This document shows positions 43,326 through 54,820 of a stretch of 64,000 nucleotides of DNA, piece after piece. The first letter of the stretch is position 1; every line of letters starts with the position of its first letter. The DNA comes from Distichodus sexfasciatus (lineage: Eukaryota; Chordata; Actinopteri; Characiformes; Distichodontidae): contig JAVGVS010000479.1 in assembly GCA_032718565.1 (NCBI GenBank), forward strand, positions 144,817 through 208,816, read 5' to 3'. A program made the position numbers and the translations under genes. The notes beneath the pieces are model-generated. The model ran no database searches, was not told the DNA's origin, and worked only from the letters and a program-made list of their open reading frames with translations.

Positions 43326-44490
43326 ACTGTGCTGGCGTCTGTTCTTTATTGATTCTGATAGAGATGTAGATGTGAAATAAGAGAGTTGGGTTTGACGTGT
43401 TATTGACCTAGTTTATACAGATTTAGTCCCAATTCCCATTTCTGTCTGTATTAAAAAGACAAATATTGTTCATATATAACACAATTTTGCGATATGTGAT
43501 CCCATGTTTATGACTTAAAAATGGACAACATGGCGGATGGTGAGAATGGAACAAATGTTTGCTTTAATCACATCAAATTCTAAGGTGTCATAAAAACTGT
43601 TCTTAATGTTAGTTATGTTGGTAAGTGTTATAGTAGTAACTAACTATAACCTTCCGAACTCTTACACTACAAAATCTGACCCTAAGTAATGGTGGAACGT
43701 TTGTAATCATACTTAAATATTGTAGTTATTGTATTTCTCTGATGTATATACTTATATTCTATGTAATTGTATTATTTTATATTATGCCCAAGTGAACATA
43801 AGCACTGAAATATGTTTATTCTAACATCTAAATGGCTAATACAAATTCAACATGACAAAATAATTCTGAAAACTAAATGGATCTGCAAAATTAAATGGTG
43901 AAAAAATTCATTTATTTGCTTGCTGGTTGAGAGGTTATTTTTTGGCAAGAGCAGACCAATTTTCAATGTTGTTCTCTGCCATTTAATACAATATTCCATT
44001 TAAATAACTATTACTTTATATTTCAAGTCCTTTTGTATGTGGTGCAATCAAACAAAGGGGTTATTTTTCAAAATTCAAGCTCTCTTCATCATCCAAACAG
44101 CATCCAGCATGTGTCTCACAAAGACTCTTCTAAACTGTGTCCACCATCAGCCATGTCTAATGACTTTTTATAGCGACATATAAATGAAACAGAACCTCGC
44201 ATTTCACTCGTTAAGACTTTTTACTGTGTTGAAAGCAAACATTTCTGTGTAAAATGTTACTGATTTTACTTGACGTAGTCATGATTGGCAACTTGGATCT
44301 AAAAAAAAAAGAAAGAAATAACACATTCAACAACAGAGCACTGCAAAGAAAAACAAGTTGTCAATCCACCAGTTTTGTTTTCCACTAGTTGATACGGGTG
44401 ATGGCATAAAACAGCTTCCCTGATGCTGGTATTTTTCTTTGAGTGCTTTTGAGAACACTTTTAAAAAGTTTTAAATGGGAAAAAAAAAAA
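43325..44490. other. Unannotated stretch
   Basis: About 1.2 kb of AT-rich sequence; short poly-A runs near 44300 and 44478. No recognised element. Confidence 0.35.
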
Positions 44491-44499
44491 AAAGAAGAA

Positions 44500-44860
44500 A
44501 TCAGGGTCGTCCAGGGACGAAGGCTCCCCTTTGCTGCCTGATGCAGCGACTCAGAGGATAAGCGTTATTGCATAGTTCAGTTTAATAGATGAACTGGCAT
44601 TGAAGGTGCACAAACCCTGTCAGGAGGCGGATTTTAACTTGGAATGCTGGCTCCGAGGCAGTAAACAGTGTGATATGGGATGAGTTCCGATGCTCCAGCA
44701 AACACTTGGGTGTTTGGCCAAAACAATGAAAGTGATGTTTGTCTGATAAGCATTCTGTTTATACGTAAAAATGTGAATCGGGCAAACTTGTCAAAAGCAA
44801 TGAGTAAAGCAGCAGAATGCTACGGAAGAGCCATAAGAAACTTACTCATAAATACAATAT
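44500..44860. promoter_or_regulatory. Candidate conserved noncoding block
   Basis: Complex block with AAGCGTTATTGCATAGTTCA, TTTAATAGATGAACTGGC, GGCGGATTTTAACTTGG and TGTTTGGCCAAAACA, the last a perfect inverted repeat (TGTTTGGCCAAAACA reads TGTTTTGGCCAAACA on the other strand, one base off). The plus frame 44680-44961 runs into the GAT array and is not convincing. Confidence 0.35.
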
Positions 44861-44870
44861 GTTTACGAGA

Positions 44871-45926
44871 CATGATGATGATGGTGATGATGAAGGAGAG
44901 GAAGAAGAAGAGCAATAAAAGAAGAAGGAAACTGGGAAGATGTAGGAAAAGTAGACGATGACGATGATGGTGATGATTATGATGGTGATGATAATGATGA
45001 TGATGTAGGAGGAGGAGAAGGAGGCACAAATGATGAAGAAGATGGTGATGATGATGTAGGAAGAGGAGGAAGAGGTGCAAATGATGAAGAAGAAGATGAT
45101 GGTGATGATGAAGGAGGAGAGGAAGAAGAAGAGCAAAAAAAGAAGAAGGAAAATGGGAAAGGTGAACGATGACTATGATAGTGATGATTGTGATGGTGAT
45201 GGTGATGATGATGATGATGATGATGATGTAGGAGGTGGAGGATGAGGCACAAATGATGAAGAAGATGCGTGATGATGATGATGATGATATAGTAGGAGGA
45301 GGACGAGGCACAAATGATGAAGATGATGATGATGTGATGGTGGTGATGTAGTAATAAGTGATTATGATGATGATGATATAGGAAGGAGGAAGAGGTACAA
45401 ATGACAAAGAAAAAAGATGGTGATGGTAATAGTGATGATGATGTAGAAGGAGGAGGATGAAGCACAAATAATGAAGAAGAAGATGATGATGGTGATGTAG
45501 GAGGAGGAGGAAGAGGTACAAATGATGAAGATGACAATGGTGATGATGGTGATGGTAATGGTGATTATGATAACAATGTTGTACGAGGAGGAGGAAGAGT
45601 TACAAATGACAAAGAAGAAGATAATGGTGATGGTAATAATGAGGATGATGATGTAGGAGGAGGAGGACGAGGCACAAATGATAAAGATGAAGATGATGGT
45701 GATGGTAATAGTGATGATGATGACGATGACATAGGAGGAGGAGGAGGGCGAGGCACAAATGATGATGACGATGATGGTGAAGTTGGTGATGATGATGATA
45801 ATGATGATGTAGGAGGAGGAGGAAGAGGTACAAATGATGAAGAAGAAGTGTGGTAATAGTGATGATGATGATGATGATGATATAGGAGGAGGAGGAAGAG
45901 AGTACAAATGATGAAGAACAAGATGG

Positions 45927-45957
<31 letters not shown>

Positions 45958-45960
45958 AAT
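44871..45960. repeat. GAT/GGA triplet array with longer GGAGGAAGAGGTACAAATGA units
   Basis: About 1.1 kb. Runs of GAT and GGA triplets are punctuated twelve times by a conserved word close to GAGGCACAAATGATGAAG (near 45022, 45073, 45245, 45306, 45392, 45457, 45512, 45595, 45668, 45747, 45824 and 45898), spaced from about 50 to 170 bp. Because most units are multiples of three, several minus-strand frames stay open (up to 233 codons of Ser/His/Leu/Pro); they are artefacts. Confidence 0.9.
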
Positions 45961-46100
45961 GAAGGAAAAGTGTTAGAAGAAAAAAGAATGAAGAAGGAAG
46001 AGAAGAAGAAGTGAGAATAATAGGTGAGAAAAAGAGAAAAGGCAGGAGACTGTGAAGAAGTGAAGAAGATGAAGAAAAGAGGTCTGAATAAATCTTGTTA
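45961..46100. repeat. Purine-rich GAAGAA tail of the triplet array
   Basis: GAAGAA/AAAAGAGA purines continuing from the GAT array. Confidence 0.7.
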
Positions 46101-46104
46101 AGTT

Positions 46105-46345
46105 CAGTGTTATTTTTTGGCGCGACGGCGTTGATCTGCTGCGGGTGTTACTGCTGTCTGCTGGTTGATGAAGTCAAAATGGCAATAATAAAAAACCTCT
46201 TCTCTCTCGTTAATTAAAGCCTCATCATGTGCCGATATGAATGTGGAGTGAGAGTCGCAGTTCAGAGCAGACGCCGTGTGTGGGCTGCCTTCACCATGGA
46301 CACAAACACATATGCTGAGTTTACCTGATGTGTTAAAGCAGACGA
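46105..46345. promoter_or_regulatory. Candidate conserved noncoding block
   Basis: Complex block with GTTACTGCTGTCTGCTGG, AAAATGGCAATAATAAAAAA, CTCGTTAATTAAAGCCTCAT and GCCGATATGAATGTGG. The minus-strand frame through it (46110-46355) has balanced composition but no ATG or splice context I can defend. An exon is less likely than an enhancer. Confidence 0.4.
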
Positions 46346-46349
46346 CTGG

Positions 46350-46553
46350 ACACACTCACACACACACACACACACAGTTACTATCTTCATGAGGTCTCTG
46401 CAACACACACACACATTGTCTGACTCACACACTCGCAGTGGTGGTCATTTCAAACCCCGCTGAGGTGCAAGAAAACGAATAGTAAGAATAATAGCAAGAA
46501 TGCAAGAAAATGGTACAAGATTTCCAGGTCTTATTATCCAGATCTAGCCTTGC

Positions 46554-46584
<31 letters not shown>

Positions 46585-46600
46585 AGTGTTTCCAGTGTGT
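46350..46600. repeat. (AC)n and (TG)n microsatellites
   Basis: AC at 46354-46375 and 46402-46412; TG at 46556-46582. Confidence 0.9.
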
Positions 46601-46790
46601 TAATGTGTAGTGAGCAATGTTGTTACAGAATGTGCTCATTATATCTCAAAAAAATTGACAATATGGGGAAAATGTAGCATAATGCTGTTTTATTATTTCT
46701 TTATAATAGCTAAGTATTATTTTTAAAATATACAACAAAAAGTGACATTTTTGGTGAAAGTAAAAGATGAAAACTATAGATTTTTTGAAA
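46600..46790. other. Short AT-rich gap
   Basis: Ordinary AT-rich sequence before the purine tract. Confidence 0.35.
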
Positions 46791-46794
46791 ATGT

Positions 46795-47280
46795 TTAGCA
46801 CATGCAATAACAGGTGTGTAAAATGAGAACAGTGAGTTGGAGGTGTAAGGGGGTGAGAGCAAGAAAAAAAGGAGAAAGTAAGAAAGAGAGAAAGAAGAAA
46901 AGAAAGGAAGAAATAACAGTGAGTTGGAAAGATAGAGAAGGTTGAAATGTAGAGAGATAAAGAAAAGGAAGAAAAAAAGAAAGAACGACAGAAAGACAGA
47001 AGAGAGAGCTGACGAGAGAGAGAGAGGATAAGAATTGAAAGGGGCAAGAAAAAAAGAAAAAAAAAAGAGGTAGACAAAAGAAAAGAAGGAGAGAGGGTTG
47101 AGAAGAAATGTGTGAAATGCCCAAGAAAAAGGGGAAAGTTTTCGAAAGTGATAAAAAAAAGAAAAAGAGAGAGTAGTAAGAGAGAGAAAGAAAGAGAAAT
47201 GAGGTGGAAAAAGAGGAGGAGAAAGAGAACATAGATAATAAGAGAAGAAAGAGAAGAGGATAAAGATGAAAAAGATTATT
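46795..47280. repeat. Polypurine tract
   Basis: Nearly 500 bp of A/G-rich sequence with few pyrimidines (AAGAAAGAGAGAAAGAAGAA words). The Phe/Leu/Ser-rich minus-strand frames (up to 191 codons) are artefacts. Confidence 0.85.
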
Positions 47281-47282
47281 TC

Positions 47283-47415
47283 CATCTGGTTTTCTATGGA
47301 AGTCTATGGAATGTCCTCACAAGTGATTACAGTGTAACTGTGTGGGTCTATGTATGTACATCTACAAGCATGTGTGTGTGTGTGTGTGTGTGTATGTGTG
47401 TGTGTGCGCGTGTGT
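47283..47415 (+). repeat. GGGGACC-type repeat fragment with (TG)n
   Basis: TATGGAAGTCTATGGAATGT, CCTCACAAGTGATTACAG, then a TG run at about 47369-47415. This is the right-hand end of the TG-flanked repeat in plus orientation. Confidence 0.5.
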
Positions 47416-47935
47416 TTACAGATGAACGCTGGGGATTTGCAGCAGAAACCGGCGATTCTTATTAGAGGCTGCACTTGAGACTGGGGCTTCCATCAGGGGG
47501 ACTTTGTGTGGCAAATGACCTGTATGTGTGTGTGTGTGTGTGTGTAAGTGCTGTCTCAGCAGGAGTGGGATGGGGGTGGGAGCTTGAGGGAGTCAATCGT
47601 TACAGAGTGTGCTGACAGCAACAGCATGTAAAAGGCAGATGTGTACCAGCAGGGAGGTCAGGACCAACAATGACATCACACACACACACACACACATACT
47701 CGGACAGGAAGTACAATTCTGATAAGGGCAAGAGTGGCGGACCAGGAAGTTGATGCTATTGGTCACTTTAATTAAGACAGCCAAAGCAGAAAGGAGGTGC
47801 TGAAAATGTGAAATCTGAGCCTTTCAGGAAAATTATACATACTTTTATTTGATTATTATCATATTGTAAACTACCATAAAAATTGGAACATCAGCCTGTG
47901 CCCCAATAATAAGACAACATAAAAAGTAATTCTTA
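47415..47935. other. Mixed stretch with (TG)n and (AC)n
   Basis: TG run at 47523-47545, AC run at 47676-47696, otherwise single-copy-looking sequence. Confidence 0.4.
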
Positions 47936-47937
47936 GT

Positions 47938-48001
<64 letters not shown>

Positions 48002-48016
48002 ATATATATATATATA
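47938..48016. repeat. (TA)n microsatellite
   Basis: About 38 TA units with two TATG interruptions, followed by a GA run to 48032. Confidence 0.95.
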
Positions 48017-48094
48017 GAGAGAGAAGAGAGAGAAATAAATGTTACTATTTTTAACAAGAATTGTGATTAATGTAAATGTTAAACTGATTATGGG

Positions 48095-48262
48095 TCATTG
48101 TGCCGCTTCCTGTTGGAAATTCAGGGGCTTATCTACAGGGTGGAGGGTCAGACGGGGGAAGTGACCTCACAGGCGGAGGCCGATGGTGATAAGGAACTTC
48201 CAAAAGTTACCAACGCACCCACAGGCAGGCACGCAAGGCTTCGAATACTACACAAGCTACAC
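48095..48262 (+). other. Open block of unknown nature
   Basis: A balanced-composition frame runs from 48098 and reads GLIYRVEGQTGEVTSQAEAD in its middle part. The sequence before it ends GAAATTCAG, a weak acceptor. No donor or domain is evident, and it abuts a minus-oriented repeat. It may be a decayed exon or chance. Confidence 0.2.
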
Positions 48263-48267
48263 ACACT

Positions 48268-48542
48268 TTGTGTGCTTTCTTTCCATAGACTCCCATAATG
48301 TTTGAATAATATATAATTTTACACCTACACTAATCTACTAACCTTAGCCTCAGTAACCAAGCACATCTTTTACCTCTTTTAGTTCTCCGATAAAAACATG
48401 CCATTTTCTATAAAAGTCATTTTTCCTCATTTACCTCTCAAATACTCCCCTAAAGCCCAAAAAACAGATAAAAGTGATTTTTAGGGGACAAAAAGGTCCC
48501 CACAATGCGATAAATACATGAACACACTCACACACACACATA
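48268..48542 (-). repeat. TG-flanked GGGGACC interspersed repeat, copy 3
   Basis: Inverse of copies 1 and 2: CATAGACTCCCATAATG, CTCAGTAACCAAGCACATC, GGGGACAAAAAGGTCCCCAC, ATAAATACATGAACAC, (AC)n. The GAGGTCCCCAT block is degenerate here (TACCTCTCAAATACTCCCC). Confidence 0.8.
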
Positions 48543-48544
48543 TA

Positions 48545-49310
48545 TTTGACAATGGCACAACGAATGGAAATTTAAGAAGCATGAATTTGTTCGCGCATGT
48601 TTCTATCTAGCACTCAGATAGAAGGCTGAATGTACATGTAGTCCTAGCGTAACAAGCACACACTCACCTGCTTTCTTATCAGTATAGAGTTCTGAAGTTG
48701 ATGTTTAATATATATGTATCTAAAATGTTTACAGTTGTTCACATGATAACTTTTATGTATAGAAAATTATATACATATATACATGTAAGCTATAATAACA
48801 TACTCTTCTTATAACCTAATATAATATATTACAATATATACATATTTTAAAATTTTTATTTTTAAAAGATAATTTCACTTCTCTTATTTAACAGCAGGTA
48901 TAAAAGTTATTAAAATGAAAATAAATCATAAACTTTCCTTATTTGTAATATATAAAGTTAAACACATTTTTTTATTGATTATAAATATATCACTACTAAT
49001 TAAAACTGCTTCTGAAACCTGATAAAGGACTTTCTTTAATGTTCTGTTGCTTTAGAAGTTTTAATCTCAGAAAATTGCATAATCTGTACAGCAAATATAT
49101 TTACATAAAGTGTAAAGTGTTTTTTCTGTTCATATAGCATTAGCTTTTTATAGCATATTAATTAATACACAGCTATTATCTGTTTTTGTGGTATCTAATA
49201 TTTAAATATAAAATGTATATTAAATAAGTAGTTAGAGATGATTTTTGAAATACAGTTTGGACTTTTGACATGTAGTTCTCAGTAAATTCTCTCTTTTACA
49301 CATAAACACA
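48545..49310. other. AT-rich stretch
   Basis: AT-rich sequence with many TATATA words. Nothing recognised. Confidence 0.4.
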
Positions 49311-49319
49311 CTAACTGGC

Positions 49320-49640
49320 CTTCCTTAAATGAACAAACCCTCATCACTCAACCTCTAGGCCCCTCCCTTGTGCCCACATAGAAAACACACATATTTAAAG
49401 AGGAAGAAACAGTGATTGTGTCACAGCCTAAACCCGCTTGTGGCTGTAATGGCTATTTTAGGAAAGAGGCGCGAGTTATCGCTCACTAAAGAATTACATG
49501 CCAGTGACGGATCACAGCTGGGATGGGCGCGTTAGGAAAATCTAACATTAGGGTTCAGTGTAGCGCAGAAAGCAATCTCACCGCCGGCCACCGAGCGGAA
49601 AATTTAAATTCCAGATAACAGGATTTTTTGTTTTTCAGAA
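49320..49640. promoter_or_regulatory. Candidate conserved noncoding block
   Basis: Complex block in AT-rich surroundings: GGCTGTAATGGCTATTTTAG, GGCGCGAGTTATCGCTCACT, GAATTACATGCCAGTGACGG, CACCGCCGGCCACCGAG. CpG-containing and non-repetitive; no coding frame. Confidence 0.35.
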
Positions 49641-50015
49641 CACTTTTTGTTCTCTCGTAGCCACATGTGAATCTATGGATTATTCTGAGTGTTATGAATG
49701 TTTAGAGAGTGGGGAAAAAATACTGGAAAAAAATGTGATTTCTTTATTTTGAGAAAAAGATGGCCGTTGTGGTTTACATTATGGTACTTCTCAAGTCTTT
49801 TTTATTTGGAATTATTTAATCCTTAAAAAGAAAAAAATCATTTTTTATTGCTATAATATTATACTTTTACATTTTTAAATATATAAGCATATTAATCATA
49901 ATAATTTGTCAATGAACAAACAGCATAGAATCAAAGGATAACTATAAAAGAATTATATTTATTAATATGACAATATTAGCAAAAAATGTATATATACAGT
50001 ATATTAACCATATAT

Positions 50016-50057
<42 letters not shown>

Positions 50058-50254
50058 TCATTTTTTATTTATAATATAGATGAAAGTATCGCTTAAAATA
50101 AAAATATTTTTTGAAGTACGTCATTAAAAATACATTTTTCAAAGGTTTATTATTTTGTTTATTTTTAAAATAATTTTCAACATTTAAAAATATTTTTATT
50201 TATCATCATTTATGTACTTCATTATATAAATATATAAAATTAGAAATAACATAC

Positions 50255-50288
<34 letters not shown>

Positions 50289-50317
50289 TAATATACTTTA
50301 ATGTAAAAATAGAACAA

Positions 50318-50387
<70 letters not shown>

Positions 50388-50398
50388 TTTCTTTTTTT
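49640..50398. repeat. AT-rich region with (AAT)n and (TA)n
   Basis: AAT runs at 50018-50053 and 50256-50287, and a TA run at 50320-50384. The remainder is AT-rich with no other feature. Confidence 0.85.
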
Positions 50399-50399
50399 C

Positions 50400-50512
50400 A
50401 ATCATAGATTTTATTTTTAAATATCTTGCCTTATGAGGTAGGCGGGTTTGTTACTACACGTTCAACCTGTGTATTTCTAAATATGTCAAATAAATCTCTG
50501 GATCTTGAAAGA
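50400..50512 (+). mobile_element. Short LINE tail fragment
   Basis: ACACGTTCAACCTGTGTATT then ATGTCAAATAAATCTCTGGA and TCTTGAAAG resemble the LINE tail at 26640-26914 (TGTACCTGTATAAT, GGCAAATAAAGAATCTTGAA). Confidence 0.4.
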
Positions 50513-50514
50513 TG

Positions 50515-50960
50515 TCACACAGGAGCAGCATTTCTTAAAGTTGGGCCGGAGGTCACATCCCTTCATTTGTAGCAGAGAAAGAAAGAAGAGAAAAAAAATC
50601 ATAAATACGTCGAAGGCGTCCGAGTTGAAAAACACTGGTGTGACACACTCCAGACAGAGTTCTGGGCTGGAGATGTAAATGAGCATTGGGTTTGAGAGAG
50701 AGTTCTGGACGGTTCTGGAGTAAACAGGTCGCCGCTGATGCGTATCGGCCTTGGTGACGGAACCCAGATGTTAGAGCAGGTTGCGGCATTTTTCTCTAAA
50801 CTTTTTTTTTCCTAAAACGCTACAGTCGTGTGAGGCCGAGGAGGGGAAAAAAACAAGAAAAACATTCCTCCCTTTGATTTTACCCTTTGCTTTATGTTAC
50901 GCGATCTCTTAATGATGTCAACACTGCTAATTAACTACAAAAAAAGTGCAGGAAAGTTGG
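50515..50960. promoter_or_regulatory. Candidate conserved noncoding block
   Basis: Complex block. GTATCGGCCTTGGTGACGG near 50742, CTCCCTTTGATTTTACCC (TCF-type CTTTGAT, near 50868) and CTTAATGATGTCAACACTGC near 50908. Overlapping minus-strand frames carry no domain. Confidence 0.3.
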
Positions 50961-50982
50961 GAAGAAATTCAACTGCCAAACA

Positions 50983-51130
50983 CACACACACACCAAAAGT
51001 ATTTTGTCCTCATGAGAACTGGTGCTTGCATATGAAGTATAGGTTCTCATAATGTCACAAAAGCTGTTATAGCTTAAGTTACAAATGTTCTAAAACTTGA
51101 CCAAAAATAAAGATCAGAACCAAATCCATG
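50983..51130 (-). repeat. Diverged GGGGACC-type repeat fragment
   Basis: AC run (50980-50993) then TTTTGTCCTCATGAGAACTG and GGTTCTCATAATGTCACAAA: shortened, diverged blocks of the TG-flanked family. Confidence 0.35.
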
Positions 51131-51735
51131 CACTATTTTCTTGTTACTGCCTATAACTTAACATAAAAACAAGGTGTTATAATTCTAGATGAATAATTCT
51201 AAAAACTTATTTTAAAAAGCGTAAATTTATGAAATGAAATTCTGATGCTGCTTATTCACATATAAAAATTTCCATTTCTTAATGTCAGAAGTAGTGATCA
51301 TTTTAGAATTATTGTAAGAAATGTATTTTTCATTTTTTTATTTTTGTATTTGAGTGAAACATTTCTCACTACTCTTCCATATGTATGAAAATTATTAAGA
51401 ATTTAAATAGTTAGAATTAATTAAGAGTTCAAAGAAATATTAATATAGAATTAAACCAGCTAGTAATTTTAAATCAACACTTAGGCTAGGTTTACATTAA
51501 TTACAGGTAGAACCAGATATGTAATATATACGTATATAACACAATTCTGATCTCAACAAAGTGTATAATAATATATTTAATATGTAGAATAAGTTAAATT
51601 CTGCAGATTTCCAAGGTTGGACATTGATGAAAAGACGACGCTGAGTTACATAATAAAAGGAACATTTCTTAATACGATTAAAATGAACGGTGCGGTGTCA
51701 CAAGCACTTCAAGAACTTCTACCCTACTCGATGGT
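51130..51735. other. AT-rich stretch
   Basis: AT-rich, no recognised feature. Confidence 0.4.
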
Positions 51736-51739
51736 TTAT

Positions 51740-52115
51740 TTTCAGCTGTAGTCGAGCATTAATCATGCAGGAGTCAGAAGGTGGTGTGTGAACGGGCGAG
51801 GTGGCAATTTTACGGAGGTTAATAGTGCGTTGGTTGAGCGTGAGGATATGAGAAGCGGCTCTTCTGGGATCCATTAGCCTGGCCTGGGGCCCACCCTGAC
51901 CCTACGAGGGGCTGTTAAAGGGAGAGAAGTGGGCTTCGCTGAAATATAAACCTCTTCGGCAAGAGTAATCTCTCCGCAAAGCCGAAATTCGGCCTGACAG
52001 CTTTGGGTTGTGAGTGAGATAACAGACGGACCGACGTGGAAGTGAGACTGAAGCGTTCAACTCTTTCCACGGACACTGTGTGTGCAAAAAAACACAAAAA
52101 TAACTAGATGAACAG
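51740..52115. promoter_or_regulatory. Candidate conserved noncoding block
   Basis: Complex block with CATTAGCCTGGCCTGGGGCC, GGCTGTTAAAGGGAGAG, CCGAAATTCGGCCTGACAG (ATTCGG/CCGAAT palindrome at about 51983). Minus-strand frames (51902-52171, 51915-52097) overlap and show no domain. Confidence 0.35.
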
Positions 52116-52435
52116 AAATTGAAGGAAATGATGCAAGGAAGATGCAAGATGCGACTTGCTTGCACACACACACAAATTGGCAGGTCTAAACTGGGTAATA
52201 TTCTGAAGTATCGGTGTGTGTGCTTTTATAAAACGTTTTTTTCAACAAACAGCCTCAAATTTATGGCTTTTGAATGGAAAATTTTCATGTTTGTTTGGCT
52301 ACGTCCTACTGCTACTAGTTTTGTAGTTAAATGGATGAATCGAGAATACTCACAAAACTCAATGTTGTTTTTCCTTTTCTTAAATAAGTGGATTTTAGTA
52401 TAAGTAGAAAAATGATATGCATCTTTTTTTTTCTT
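52115..52435. other. Unannotated gap
   Basis: Ordinary sequence; frames on both strands (52119-52403, 52226-52468) overlap each other, no domain. Confidence 0.3.
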
Positions 52436-52439
52436 TGTT

Positions 52440-52770
52440 GTCTCAAGGTTACAAGTTATTTTTAACAAAAATTTGTTTCCTCAAAATCATGTGAACTTGA
52501 CATATCAGAAATCACTTTCTCAAGATCATTAGTAATTTTTTCTCATCATCTCAACATAATGTAAGTGTTTTGTTTTTTTTTGAGATCACAAGTAATTTTC
52601 TCAAAAACTCGAGTTAACAGTAGTCACTTCCTCAAAATCACTAGTAATTTTTCTCAACATAATGAAGTCATTTTCTAAAGACCAGGAGTTACTTTCTCGC
52701 ACAATCTCAACCTGCATTTTTCTTGAGATCACAAGACATTTTATGTGAATTTCCCTGAAGCTAAAGCAAA
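52440..52770. repeat. Degenerate CTCAAGATCACAAGTAATTTTCTC array
   Basis: Words close to TCACAAGTAATTTTCTCAA and CACTTTCTCAAGATCA recur six to eight times with spacing near 45-50 bp. An old, diverged minisatellite. Confidence 0.6.
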
Positions 52771-52974
52771 TGTTTCAGTGTCTGTCACAAGTGATCTGAA
52801 GAAAAGGACGTTCTGTACGTTGAGATGGTGTGAAAAATAACCTGATCATGAGAAAGTGCCTTTCATTATATGATCTCATCTTGAGAAAACAAAAACAAGA
52901 AAAAGTTTGGGAACATCTATAAACATTTCTTATTACATAAATAACATTCCATATAATGTGTAATAAAATACACA
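52770..52974. other. Short gap
   Basis: Ordinary sequence, nothing recognised. Confidence 0.35.
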
Positions 52975-52976
52975 TA

Positions 52977-53373
52977 CAGTCGGCCTTCGTTTATCGCGAT
53001 TAATCAGTTCCAGACTCTACCGCGATAAGTGAATTTCCGCAAAGTAGGATTTTTTATTTATAAATCGAATATTTAAAAATTATTTTTATTTATTTTTATT
53101 TACAATTATATTTAGCATAGAAAACCTGTTTACAACCTTCTAAATATGGGTTTTAACATTATTAGAGCCTTCTAGACATGAAATAACACCCTTTAGTCAC
53201 CATTACACTCTTGTTCCCCAATATATTAGACAAAATAAGAGAAAATAAAACATATTAGATGTTAAAAATATCATATTATTATTTACATATGTACATTTAT
53301 GTACATTTAATGAATATATTTGAAGAAACCACGAGAGTGAAAACGCGAAAGTCGAAGTGGCGAGGCACGACTG
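52977..53373. mobile_element. TA-flanked pogo/Tigger-like MITE
   Basis: Starts CAGTCGGCCTTCGTTTATCG and ends, read on the minus strand, CAGTCGTGCCTCGCCACTTC. It is flanked by TA on both sides (52975-52976 and 53374-53375), the Tc1/mariner-superfamily target duplication. Subterminal CGCGATAAGTGAATTTCCGC and AGTAGGATT match a common fish non-autonomous element. The AT-rich interior has no transposase. 397 bp; looks complete. Confidence 0.8.
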
Positions 53374-53379
53374 TACATC

Positions 53380-53990
53380 ACTTTTGATATGTAGTGATGA
53401 TTGTGAAAAAGGAACTGTGAAAAATGGAGGGAAATTGTCAATTAGATTTTTGAGAAAACCAGTTCATCTGAAAAATTTAAAAAATGCATGCGGTCAAGCG
53501 GTTTATGAATCCATTCACAGCCAGCAATGTACTTCACCTCTAAAAGATAAATCAAACTCGACAAACTCCTTTTTTTGTTCGTTCTTCTTTTCACATGGTC
53601 GACGCATCCATCCTTCCGCTGGCTGGTCAAACGGAAAAATACAGCCTGTCTTCAAGCATTAAGCAACATCTTTACATCATGAATGCAGGAGATGTAATTA
53701 GGGCGTAGCAGCAGACACTGAATTAGACAGAACATGACGGATTATATAAGTTTAAGTACCTTATAAATGGAAAGAACATTGGAACACAAAGGACATGAAA
53801 GTGTTCTGAAGAAAAACTCTGTGAAGTTCAAACTTTTCTTTACAGCAAAAACATAAACTCACCGATGAGATGTGAACTCAAACTCATCCTTAGACCACTC
53901 TTTTCCAAAATCTTAACCCAAATACAGATAGCTCCCCTTCGACACTGTTGACCTCAGGTCAGTTTCAGCAAAGAATTTAGGTGGAACTCG
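53380..53990. other. Unannotated stretch
   Basis: Ordinary sequence with a frame at 53357-53662 that begins inside the MITE; no domain. Confidence 0.3.
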
Positions 53991-53998
53991 TCCTCAAT

Positions 53999-54376
53999 GT
54001 TGAAAAAAAAAAAAAAAAAAAATGGGAAGAGATAAAGGACAGGAAAAAGCACAAAGGAGATGGAATATGAGAAAAAGCTAAAGGGTTGAGAAGACAGCAA
54101 CAGAAAAAGAGAAAAGATGGGAGAGAGAGAGAAAAGAGAGTGAAACAGGTTTGAAGCAAAGGGGAGAGAGAAAGTGAGGAGAAAAGGAGAGATTGGAACA
54201 GGTAGAGATGTGGTGGGGGTGAGAAGAGAAGAGAAGAAGGAAGAAAGGAAGAGAATTATGAGAAAAAGAATAGAGAAGAAAAGATGAGAATAGAAAGCAA
54301 CAGATGATGAGACGAAATAGGAAGAGAAGAGAAGAGAGGAGAAAAGAAGAGAAGAATGTGAGAAAAAGGTGAGAAG

Positions 54377-54411
<35 letters not shown>

Positions 54412-54820
54412 AGAAAGCCATAAAGACAGAGAACAGAAGAGAAGGATAGAAGGGTTGAAGTCAAGTCAATCAAGCTGAGAGAAGAGAAGAAAAGTGAAGC
54501 GAAGAGCAGAGGAGAGAATAGTGTGAGAAAAGGGTGAGAAGTGAAAGAAAGAACAAAAGAGAGGAGACTGCAGGAGAAAAGAAAACCAGAACAGAAAAGC
54601 AACAAAGAAGAATGCAGAGAAAACAAATGGAGAGAAGAGAAGAGAAGAGAAGAGACGAGAAATTAAAAGACGAAAGCTGAAAACAAGGAAAAGAAGAGCC
54701 ATAAAAAGACAGATGAGAAAAAAATAATTGAAGAAGAGTGAAGTTAGAGAGGGAAGAAAAGAAAGTGAGAGAATGAGAAAAGAAGAGAAAATCGGAGACA
54801 AAAAGAGAGAAAGTCGTTCT
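53999..54820. repeat. Long polypurine tract
   Basis: Starts with a poly-A run (54003-54021), then more than 800 bp dominated by A and G with GAAGAGAAGAGAAG words and (GAAA)n at 54380-54400. Phe/Leu/Ser-rich minus-strand frames up to 182 codons are artefacts. Confidence 0.9.

Noticed and set aside
44820..45521. 233-codon Ser/His/Leu frame on the minus strand
   Set aside because: GAT/GGA triplet array; no start context and no domain.
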